A stretch of DNA of 11,116 nucleotides from Croceibacterium_A sp965977975 (lineage in GTDB: Bacteria; Pseudomonadota; Alphaproteobacteria; Sphingomonadales; Sphingomonadaceae), in NCBI GenBank assembly GCA_965977975.1, contig CBHCZH010000121.1:1-11116 (forward strand), read 5' to 3'. The position numbers were made by a program, and so were the translations under genes. Below are positions 1 through 4,812 of this stretch, piece after piece; the stretch's first letter is position 1, and the number at the start of each line of letters is the position of its first letter. The notes under the pieces are model-generated. The model ran no database searches. It had not been told where the DNA came from and saw nothing but the letters and a program-made list of their open reading frames with translations.

Positions 1-20
1 AGCTGAGGTCCCGCGCATGA

Positions 21-52
21 AAAAGCCCCCGGCCGGTGTGCCGGGGGCTTTT
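21..52. terminator. Bidirectional intrinsic terminator
   Basis: A perfect 13-bp stem (21-33 pairs with 40-52) with a 6-nt loop. It has a GC-rich core flanked by A on the left and T on the right, so it gives a U tract in both directions (CTTTT rightward, CTTTTT leftward). It lies 53 bp beyond the stop of the leftward acidic lipoprotein gene and would end that transcript. It could equally end a rightward gene lying outside the window. Confidence 0.9.
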
Positions 53-104
53 CACGACGCACTGCGGGCTGGACCGCGTCAAATTCCGCGAGATGCGATC
101 GGCG

Positions 105-347
105 TTATTCGACGGTGGCATCAACATCGACGTCGTCGGTATCGACTTCGGCATCGACGTCCACATCGTCCTCAACCCCGTCTTCCTCGACGACCGTCGT
201 TTCGGTGACGGCCGGAGCCGGAGCCGGGACAACGGTTTCGGTTTCGACCACCGCGGTATCATCCGTGGCGTCATCGTCATCTGCGTCAGCACAGGCTGCC
301 AGCGCAAGCGCAGCAGCACCGGTAAATAGAAATGCGAACGTCTTCAT
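105..347 (-). CDS. Small, highly acidic lipoprotein (80 aa), function unknown
   Basis: The 80-residue product starts MKTFAFLF, followed by a hydrophobic stretch and the lipobox LAAC with Cys19, so it should be exported by Sec, lipidated and cleaved before Cys19. The residue after Cys is Ala, so the E. coli Asp+2 inner-membrane retention rule does not apply and an outer-membrane fate is possible. The mature part of about 61 residues is almost entirely Asp, Glu, Val, Thr and Ala with no basic residue. It opens with an Asp cluster, has a short Pro-Ala spacer near the middle, and ends in alternating Asp-Val/Asp-Thr units. The start at 347 was chosen over an upstream in-frame start at 437 because the signal peptide begins there and GGAG lies 7 nt upstream. 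An EcfG-like promoter lies upstream and a terminator follows. I recognise no family; cation binding or a charged envelope surface is only a guess from composition. Confidence 0.75.
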   Translation of the reverse strand: MKTFAFLFTGAAALALAACADADDDDATDDTAVVETETVVPAPAPAVTETTVVEEDGVEDDVDVDAEVDTDDVDVDATVE

Positions 348-379
348 CGCGGGTCTCCAATGCAGGGGAGGTGCCGTGG

Positions 380-405
380 AGACGCACGGTCCGCTCAACC
401 GTTCC
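380..405 (-). promoter_or_regulatory. Candidate EcfG (general stress sigma) promoter for the 80-aa lipoprotein gene
   Basis: On the minus strand the sequence reads GGAAC (405-401), 16 nt, then CGTCT (384-380). The known alphaproteobacterial EcfG/SigT consensus is GGAAC-N16/17-CGTT(T), so the -35 is exact and the -10 differs at one position. The implied transcript start is near 373, giving a leader of about 26 nt before the ATG at 347 with its GGAG site. The box lies just downstream of the preceding gene's terminator, where an independent promoter is expected. This is a motif match only. Confidence 0.42.
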
Positions 406-416
406 CGAAAGCGGCC

Positions 417-457
417 AAAAAAAGGCAGGGCGTGCAAGCCGAATGGCTTGCACGCCC
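417..457 (-). terminator. Strong intrinsic terminator of the 84-aa lipoprotein gene
   Basis: A perfect 13-bp stem (428-440 with 445-457) closed by a GAAT/ATTC tetraloop. On the minus strand it is followed after four bases by seven U (plus-strand A run 417-423). It lies 43 bp past the stop at 501, so the two acidic lipoprotein genes are separate transcription units. Confidence 0.92.
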
Positions 458-500
458 GGTCCGATCACATTCGTGCCGGCCGAAGCCGACGCGGAATGGC

Positions 501-755
501 TTACTCGGCCGGCTCGTCAGCGGCGGGCTCAGCGCCAGCGGCTTCGTCAGCAGCGGCTTCGGCCTCGTCGGTCGCAGCAGCGGCCTCGTCGGTGGCTTCC
601 TCGGCCGCAGCGGCGGCGTCTTCGGCAACCGGCTCAACCGGAGCGGCTTCTTCCATCGCGGTGTCTTCAGCCGGAGCTTCCTCGGCGGCATCGCCGCAAG
701 CGGAAAGGGCGAGCAGAGCGGTGGCCGAGAAGGCAGCCAGAGCAATCTTCTTCAT
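501..755 (-). CDS. Small Ala/Glu-rich acidic lipoprotein (84 aa), function unknown
   Basis: The 84-residue product begins MKKIALAAFSATALL and has the lipobox LSAC with Cys20, a clear lipoprotein signal peptide. After Cys-Gly-Asp the remaining roughly 60 residues are nearly all Ala, Glu, Asp, Pro and Thr, with no basic or aromatic residue. From about residue 45 they fall into degenerate Ala-Thr-Asp-Glu-Ala units, giving either a strongly acidic alanine-rich helix or a disordered tail. AGGAG lies 8 nt upstream of the ATG, which fixes the start. The gene is downstream of lptG on the same strand, has its own candidate weak promoter, and ends at a strong terminator. It resembles the 80-aa lipoprotein beyond that terminator in design but not in detailed sequence. 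Similar short lipoproteins are usually annotated only as hypothetical or putative lipoprotein. Confidence 0.8.
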   Translation of the reverse strand: MKKIALAAFSATALLALSACGDAAEEAPAEDTAMEEAAPVEPVAEDAAAAAEEATDEAAAATDEAEAAADEAAGAEPAADEPAE

Positions 756-816
756 ATCAGTTTCTCCTAGTGTGGGTCAGGACCCATCAGGACTCGCAGC
801 GGCGCGAGCGGCTCGT

Positions 817-845
817 CAAATAATGGCAAAAATAAGGCAGCGCAA
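817..845 (-). promoter_or_regulatory. Weak candidate promoter for the 84-aa lipoprotein gene
   Basis: On the minus strand TTGCGC (845-840), a 17-nt spacer and TATTTG (822-817) give a poor but correctly spaced sigma70-like pair inside an AT-rich patch of the 112-bp gap after lptG. The leader would be about 55 nt. I see no convincing terminator after lptG, so readthrough from lptFG is an alternative source of transcription. Confidence 0.27.
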
Positions 846-867
846 GCGGGAGAGTGATCCGGAGGCT

Positions 868-1968
868 CTATTCCTCGGTACGGATCAGCACGGTTTCGCC
901 GAGCAGAAAGAACAGCACGAACGGCGCCCACGCGGCAAGCAGCGGGGGATAGCCGCCGAAACTGCCCATTGCCAGCGCCGCGTTGTCGACCACGAAAAAC
1001 GCGAATCCGAGCGCCATACCGATAACCGCGCGGGCGAGGAGGTGGCCCGATCGGGCCAGCCCGAAGCCCGCCACCGCGCCCAGCAGCGGCATCAGCACAG
1101 CCGACAAGGGGCCCGAGATCTTGTGCCACCATTTGCCGCGCAGCTCGGCAGTGCGCCGGCCGGCCGAATCGAGCGCAGCTATCGAGTCCGACAACTGTCC
1201 AATCGGTTCTGCATCGGCGTCGATCTTGCGCAGGGTCAATTGGCCGAGCGTGATGCCCGAACCGACCACCTCGGGCTTCGCCAGCTCGGTCGCTTCGGCC
1301 GAGCCGACCTCGAACTCGCGCGGCCGCTCGAGCCGCCAGCCGGGATCAGCCCATCGTGCGGTCGGCGCTCGCAGCTGGCGCACGATCATTCCGGCCTCGT
1401 CGCGCTCGTAGAAGGTGACCTGGCGCATCACCGTCGCCGCACCGGTGCCGACGACCGATGAGGCCAGGAGCACATCATTGCCGTCGTTGAGATAGATATT
1501 GGCACGCAAGCTCGGATCGTCGGGAACCGGGCCGTACTCGGCCGCTTCCCAGGCCTTGAGCGCCGAGGTTGCACGAGTCACGATCCGCTCGTTGAAGGCA
1601 AACGAGAACGCTGCGACCAGCAGAGCGGCCAGCACCAGCGGGGCCAGGATCTGATGCGCCGAAAGGCCGGCGGCCTTCATGGCCACGACTTCGCTGTTCT
1701 GGTTGAAGGTCGCGAGCGTGATGATCGTCGCCAACAGCACCGAATAAGGCAGGAAGCGCGCCACCAGTTGCGGCACCCGCAGCGAGACGTAGCGCAGCAG
1801 CTCGGCCTCGCCGTTGCCGGGATGGGCCAGGATCTCGCCGGTGTTGCTCAACAGGTCGAGCATCATCAGCACCATCACCAGCATCACCAGCACCGCCAGG
1901 ATGCGGGTCATGAAGGTCTTGCCGAGGTACCAGGTGAGGGTGTGCGACGGAAAGAAGTCAAGCAGCAC
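868..1968 (-). CDS. lptG: LPS export ABC transporter permease LptG
   Basis: LptG pairs with LptF as the two membrane subunits of the LptB2FG complex, which extracts lipopolysaccharide from the inner membrane and passes it to LptC and the periplasmic bridge. The 366-residue product has the family layout: a first membrane segment near residues 20-42, a pair near 66-88 and 105-125, a periplasmic beta-jellyroll domain at roughly 130-280, and three more segments near 284-304, 308-334 and 342-360. The stretch with LATFNQNSEVVAMKAAG (85-101) is the characteristic LptG coupling region that contacts LptB. The start is a GTG preceded by GAGG at 6 nt. It overlaps the end of lptF by 11 bp, a sign of translational coupling. 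LptB is not encoded in the window. Length and motifs look intact. Confidence 0.95.
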   Translation of the reverse strand: MLLDFFPSHTLTWYLGKTFMTRILAVLVMLVMVLMMLDLLSNTGEILAHPGNGEAELLRYVSLRVPQLVARFLPYSVLLATIITLATFNQNSEVVAMKAAGLSAHQILAPLVLAALLVAAFSFAFNERIVTRATSALKAWEAAEYGPVPDDPSLRANIYLNDGNDVLLASSVVGTGAATVMRQVTFYERDEAGMIVRQLRAPTARWADPGWRLERPREFEVGSAEATELAKPEVVGSGITLGQLTLRKIDADAEPIGQLSDSIAALDSAGRRTAELRGKWWHKISGPLSAVLMPLLGAVAGFGLARSGHLLARAVIGMALGFAFFVVDNAALAMGSFGGYPPLLAAWAPFVLFFLLGETVLIRTEE

Positions 1969-3202
1969 TGAACGCCTCGTCTTCCTGCGGCGGCGCCACG
2001 TCGCGCATGCGGTTGCGGCGCTTGAGCAGCGCGCGGATCCGCTTCATCAGCTTGGCATAAGCGCTCTCGAGCGCGCCGATCGCTTGCCCGCCCGGGACGA
2101 ACGAGACGCGGTAGTACATCCAGAAAATCAGGCCCGCGAACACCACGAACGGCCCCCACAGAGCGAGCACCGGGTCGACGCGGCCGAGCGCGGCGACTTC
2201 CTGCCCGTACTGGTTGACCTTGTGATAGGCGACGACCAGCACGATCGACACGAACACTCCGAGCGCGGAGGTTGAGCGTTTCGGCGGGATCGCCAAGGCT
2301 ACCGCCAGCAGCGGCAGCATCAGCATCATCACCACCTCGACCATGCGATAGCTGAACGCAGCTTGCCCTTCGACGCGGGTCGAGGCCGCTACCCCGTCAT
2401 CGCGCCAGCCGAGCTCGAACAATTCGGGCAAGAGGTATTCGCGCGCCTCGCCCCCGCGGGTGCGGAACTCCTCGATCCGCGGCAGGTCGATCGGCAGGTC
2501 GTGCCGGGTGAAGCTGAGCACGCGCGGCGTCTCGCCGGGCATGTCCTGCACGATCGTTCCATCGGTCAGGCGCAGGATGATCGTATTGCGGTTCTCGGCA
2601 TTCGCCAGGAAGCGCCCCTCACGCGCCGAGATCGAGAGAACCTGCCCCTTCTCGTTGGCGATGCGCGCGAAGATGCCCATCAACTGGCGCCCCTCCTCGC
2701 GGCTCTCCTCGATCCTGAGCGCCACTCGGTCCTCCAGCGCGGTGAATTCGCCGACCTTGATCGCCGCGCCGAGGGCGCCCGAGCGCAGCTCGAAATCGAG
2801 CTGTTCGTAGCCGTAGCGCGCGAGCGGCTGCCAATAGCCGACGATCGCAAAGTTGAGCACCATCAGCAGCAGAGTGAGGATATAGGGCACGCGCAACAGC
2901 CGGGTGTAGCTCCACCCGACCGCGCGCAGCACGTCGAGCTCGCTGGTGGTGGCGAGCTTGCGGAACGCGAACAGGATGCCGAGCATCAGCCCGAGCGGAA
3001 TCGCGAGGCCCGCGTATTCCGGGATCAGGTTGACCAGCATCCGGAATACGATCGTCACCGGCCCGCCCTCGGTGGAGACGAATTCCATCAGCCGCAGCAT
3101 CTTCTCGAGCATCAGCAGCGACGCGGCGAGCAGGAACACGCCGAACATCGGCACGATCACGAGCCGGAACACGTAGCGGTCGATGGCGGTGAAGATCTTC
3201 AA
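1958..3202 (-). CDS. lptF: LPS export ABC transporter permease LptF
   Basis: LptF is the partner of LptG in the inner-membrane LPS extractor. The 414-residue product has an N-terminal IDRYVFR segment equivalent to the start of known LptF proteins. Membrane helices lie near 14-34, 56-80 and 101-123, a periplasmic jellyroll domain at about 125-280, and three C-terminal helices near 287-305, 312-326 and 346-364. The region around RKLATTSELDVLRAVGWS (81-98) is the conserved coupling element. A tail of about 45 residues after the last helix is first basic (380-400), then acidic, and should be cytoplasmic; E. coli LptF has a shorter tail. The start is TTG at 3202. The next Met (residue 19) would remove the conserved amphipathic start, so TTG is preferred although no good Shine-Dalgarno is visible. 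A candidate promoter lies 42-70 bp upstream, and lptG overlaps the 3' end. Confidence 0.95.
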   Translation of the reverse strand: MKIFTAIDRYVFRLVIVPMFGVFLLAASLLMLEKMLRLMEFVSTEGGPVTIVFRMLVNLIPEYAGLAIPLGLMLGILFAFRKLATTSELDVLRAVGWSYTRLLRVPYILTLLLMVLNFAIVGYWQPLARYGYEQLDFELRSGALGAAIKVGEFTALEDRVALRIEESREEGRQLMGIFARIANEKGQVLSISAREGRFLANAENRNTIILRLTDGTIVQDMPGETPRVLSFTRHDLPIDLPRIEEFRTRGGEAREYLLPELFELGWRDDGVAASTRVEGQAAFSYRMVEVVMMLMLPLLAVALAIPPKRSTSALGVFVSIVLVVAYHKVNQYGQEVAALGRVDPVLALWGPFVVFAGLIFWMYYRVSFVPGGQAIGALESAYAKLMKRIRALLKRRNRMRDVAPPQEDEAFSAA

Positions 3203-3243
3203 GTCAGGACAACGGCTCTCAAGGCGGCGGGTTTCGCGCCGGC

Positions 3244-3272
3244 GCTATAGCCCCCGCATGACCTCAGGTCAT
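3244..3272 (-). promoter_or_regulatory. Candidate sigma70 promoter of lptFG
   Basis: On the minus strand ATGACC (3272-3267), an exact 17-nt spacer and TATAGC (3249-3244) form a credible -35/-10 pair. The pair sits between the clpS stop and the lptF start and implies a leader of about 35 nt. The -10 lies within GCTATAGC. It would let lptFG be transcribed separately from clpS. Confidence 0.5.
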
Positions 3273-3274
3273 GC
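3256..3274. repeat. Perfect 19-bp palindrome overlapping the lptF promoter
   Basis: GCATGACCT-C-AGGTCATGC: two 9-bp arms around one central base, covering the -35 and most of the spacer of the candidate lptF promoter, 14 bp past the clpS stop. As DNA it is a well-placed operator for a dimeric repressor. As RNA it could fold after clpS, but no U tract follows on the minus strand (GGGGGCTATAG), so an intrinsic terminator is less likely. Confidence 0.6.
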
Positions 3275-3288
3275 CCCTAGTTCGCGCG

Positions 3289-3657
3289 TCAAGCCTTCTC
3301 CAGCGTGCATTGCAGCGGGTGCTGGTTCTCCCGCGCGAAGTCCATCACCTGGTTCACCTTGGTCTCGGCGACCTCGTAGGGGAAGATCCCGCATACGCCG
3401 ACACCACGCTGGTGGACATGGAGCATGACCCGCGTCGCCTGCTCGAGGTCCATGCGGAAGAACCGTTTGAGGCACATGACGACGAATTCCATCGGTGTGT
3501 AGTCGTCGTTGAGCATCAGGACCTTGTACTGGCTCGGCTTCTTCGAGCGGGCACGAGTTTTGGTGGCGACTCCGACTTGCTCGTCGCCGTCGCTTACGCC
3601 GACGCCGTCATCATCGTTCTCGGCCGCGCGCACGAGCGCGACGCGGACATCGAGCAT
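3289..3657 (-). CDS. clpS: ATP-dependent Clp protease adaptor ClpS
   Basis: ClpS binds proteins with destabilising N-terminal residues and hands them to the ClpA unfoldase of ClpAP (bacterial N-degron pathway, cytoplasm). Using the start at 3657 the product is 122 aa. A disordered acidic, then basic, leader occupies about 1-42, followed by the ClpS core. Substrate-pocket residues match those known in E. coli: Asn50, Asp51, Asp52 in LNDDYTPMEF, gatekeeper Met56, and His82 in HVHQRG. The C-terminal VAETKV and ARENQHPLQCTLEKA segments are near identical to family members. Other in-frame starts exist at 3690 (ATG) and 3726 (TTG, 145 aa). Codons upstream of 3690 include rare ATA and CGA, and a -10-like box at 3699-3704 favours the short form, but no start has a strong ribosome site. 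clpA is not adjacent. Confidence 0.93.
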   Translation of the reverse strand: MLDVRVALVRAAENDDDGVGVSDGDEQVGVATKTRARSKKPSQYKVLMLNDDYTPMEFVVMCLKRFFRMDLEQATRVMLHVHQRGVGVCGIFPYEVAETKVNQVMDFARENQHPLQCTLEKA

Positions 3658-3698
3658 CGCTCGGCTCGGCGTGACGGAAATCCGGTGCATGCCTTGCA

Positions 3699-3726
3699 AA
3701 TATCGTATCGGGCCGCGCTCCCGCAA
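3699..3726 (-). promoter_or_regulatory. Weak candidate promoter of clpS
   Basis: On the minus strand TTGCGG (3726-3721), a 16-nt spacer and GATATT (3704-3699) form a weak sigma70-like pair. It implies a transcript start close to 3692. If real, it rules out the TTG start at 3726 and leaves almost no leader for the ATG at 3690, supporting the ATG at 3657. Confidence 0.27.
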
Positions 3727-3761
3727 GATGCGCGGAAGGTTAACGCGCGAGAAGGGTGCCG

Positions 3762-3801
3762 AAAATACAACCGGGCCGGACAGCTGGTACTGCCCGGCCC
3801 G
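3762..3801 (-). terminator. Intrinsic terminator of the phasin gene
   Basis: On the minus strand an 8-bp GC stem (3794-3801 with 3772-3779) continues past one mismatch into 3 more pairs (3790-3792 with 3781-3783) and a 6-nt loop. It is followed by the U-rich stretch TTGTATTTT (3770-3762). It lies about 63 bp past the phasin stop and isolates phaP from clpS. Confidence 0.75.
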
Positions 3802-3807
3802 ACCGTT

Positions 3808-3832
3808 CCGCCGGGGAAGAGGAGCCCGGCGG
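3808..3832 (-). other. Second hairpin in the phasin 3' untranslated region
   Basis: A perfect 8-bp stem (3808-3815 with 3825-3832; CCGCCGGG/CCCGGCGG) with a 9-nt loop, placed between the phasin stop and the terminator hairpin. It lacks a U tract on the minus strand, so alone it is not a standard terminator. It may protect the 3' end of an abundant mRNA. Confidence 0.5.
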
Positions 3833-3863
3833 ATGGGAGAGTTTTGGACCCGGAGCCTTGGTC

Positions 3864-4652
3864 TCAGGCGACCTTGGCGAGCTTCTCGGTCGCAACCTCG
3901 ACGCGGCCGGTCAGCGGCGCGAACGCGTCATTGGCGAGCTTGAGGAACGCCTCGGTGTTCTTCGAGCTGGTGGCCACGAGCGCGTCGAAGTTGCGGCGCG
4001 CGATCTTGCCCTGGAGCTGGAACAGCTCGGTCGGGCTCTTCACCGCGGCCAGTTCCTTCACGTCGGCGGTCAGTGTCTCGTAAGCCGACTTGGCTTCCTC
4101 GACATAGGTCTTGCCGAGCGACTGCGCGCCGGCTGCAAGGATCTTCGAGCTTTCGACGAAAGCCTCGACGTTGCCCTTGGCGAACTCGGTCACCTCGGTC
4201 GCGACTTCGGCGCTCTTTTCGTAAGCGGCCTTGGCGCGGGTCTGGTACTCGCCGAACGCGTCGGCAATCGGCTGCGTGAAATCGGCGGTCTTGGCGGTAG
4301 CCATGATCTTTTCCTTCAATTCGCTCACGGAGAGCTTCGGTTCGGTTGTCTTCACGGGCGCCGGAGCGGCCGCTGCCCTGGCGACGCGCGCCGCGCGCTT
4401 CGCCGCCTGAGCGGAAACAGTCTTGGCGGCCGGCTTGGGGGCTGCCGGCTTCTGGATTTTCCTGGACGCAACGACCGGCTTGGGAGCCGGCTTCGGCGCC
4501 GCCTTCTTGGGCGCGGCTGCCTGTTGTGCAGCGACAGGCTTTTCAGGAACCGGAACGGGCGCGGCCTCAGCTTTGACGGGTTTCACCTCGGCGGCGGCTG
4601 CGGCGTAAGCCTGCTCGGCGCTTTGGGCAGTTTCGTCGGTCGACTCGGCCAT
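3864..4652 (-). CDS. phaP: Phasin (PHA granule-associated protein) with long basic Ala/Pro/Lys leader
   Basis: Phasins coat polyhydroxyalkanoate granules and control their number and size. The 262-residue product has no signal peptide or membrane helix. The C-terminal part (about 108-262) is the amphipathic helical Phasin_2-type domain, with heptad-like Ala/Glu/Lys/Phe patterning and segments such as FGEYQTRAKAAYEKS and FQLQGKIARRNFDAL. Residues about 22-107 are a low-complexity leader rich in Ala, Pro and Lys/Arg with PKPA-type repeats and a KRAARVARAAA stretch. It resembles the DNA-binding tail of Pseudomonas PhaF and histone H1-like proteins, here at the other end. The start at 4652 has GGAG 8 nt upstream; an in-frame start at 4697 lies inside the promoter region and is rejected. 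The gene follows phaC on the same strand with its own promoter, operators and terminator. Confidence 0.9.
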   Translation of the reverse strand: MAESTDETAQSAEQAYAAAAAEVKPVKAEAAPVPVPEKPVAAQQAAAPKKAAPKPAPKPVVASRKIQKPAAPKPAAKTVSAQAAKRAARVARAAAAPAPVKTTEPKLSVSELKEKIMATAKTADFTQPIADAFGEYQTRAKAAYEKSAEVATEVTEFAKGNVEAFVESSKILAAGAQSLGKTYVEEAKSAYETLTADVKELAAVKSPTELFQLQGKIARRNFDALVATSSKNTEAFLKLANDAFAPLTGRVEVATEKLAKVA

Positions 4653-4684
4653 GGTCTTCGCTCCGGCGCCTTTGGGCGCGTCTT

Positions 4685-4699
4685 TGCTGCAGTGCACAA
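4685..4699. promoter_or_regulatory. Downstream TGC-rich operator half of the phaP control region
   Basis: On the minus strand TTGTGCA-C-TGCAGCA. The first arm is identical to that of the palindrome at 4733-4747 and the second arm differs from it at two positions. It overlaps the expected -10/start region of phaP, where bound repressor would block transcription. A further TGC element, TTGCAGCA (4714-4707, minus), lies in the promoter spacer. Confidence 0.45.
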
Positions 4700-4725
4700 A
4701 TAAGGGTGCTGCAACGCGAAGTCAA
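4697..4725 (-). promoter_or_regulatory. Candidate phaP promoter
   Basis: On the minus strand TTGACT (4725-4720), a 17-nt spacer and TATTTG (4702-4697). The -35 matches TTGACA in five of six positions and the -10 is weak. The expected transcript start is near 4690, leaving about 38 nt of leader before the phasin ATG. The stretch upstream is unusually AT-rich for this window (ATATAATT near 4726-4733). Confidence 0.5.
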
Positions 4726-4732
4726 TTATATT

Positions 4733-4747
4733 TTGTGCATTGCACAA
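4733..4747. promoter_or_regulatory. Perfect 15-bp inverted repeat, likely phasin-repressor operator
   Basis: TTGTGCA-T-TGCACAA, two perfect 7-bp arms around one base, just upstream of the phaP -35. PhaR repressors of alphaproteobacteria (studied in Paracoccus and Rhodobacter) bind TGC-rich sites upstream of phasin genes and leave them when PHA is present. The match here is to TGC-rich character and position; it is not an exact copy of the published CTGC-N3/4-GCAG site. Confidence 0.55.
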
Positions 4748-4780
4748 TGATGACAAGGGATACCACCTAAACCCTTCCCG

Positions 4781-4798
4781 TTCCCCGCCACCGGGGAA
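4781..4798 (-). terminator. Possible phaC terminator hairpin without U tract
   Basis: A 7-bp stem (TTCCCCG 4781-4787 with CGGGGAA 4792-4798) and 4-nt loop, 15 bp past the phaC stop. On the minus strand it is followed by CGGGAAGGGTTTAGG, not a true U tract, so termination here would be weak and some phaC transcripts may run into phaP. Confidence 0.4.
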
Positions 4799-4812
4799 TA
4801 AGGGGAGCCACA

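Noticed and set aside
520..700. GC-rich repeated stretch resembling a tandem repeat array
   Set aside because: The repetition follows Ala/Glu/Asp codons of the 84-aa lipoprotein and has no fixed unit length, so it is not a CRISPR or minisatellite.
774..785. Near-palindrome GGGTCAGGACCC upstream of the 84-aa lipoprotein gene
   Set aside because: Only five pairs with a 2-nt centre; too short to form a stable hairpin and no partner copy seen.
115..1461. A 448-codon plus-strand open frame starting with Ser/Thr/Ala runs
   Set aside because: It spans both lipoprotein genes, their terminators and the end of lptG in antisense. Its Ser/Ala runs are the mirror of the acidic codons.
2363..3250. A 295-codon plus-strand open frame opposite lptF
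   Set aside because: Composition (Arg, Glu, His, Gln-rich) is that of a reversed coding strand; lptF is intact in the other direction.
4760..4784. Second EcfG-like GGAAC box upstream of phaP (minus strand, 4784-4780)
   Set aside because: No CGTT-like -10 occurs 16-17 nt downstream, and the GGAAC is part of the hairpin after phaC.
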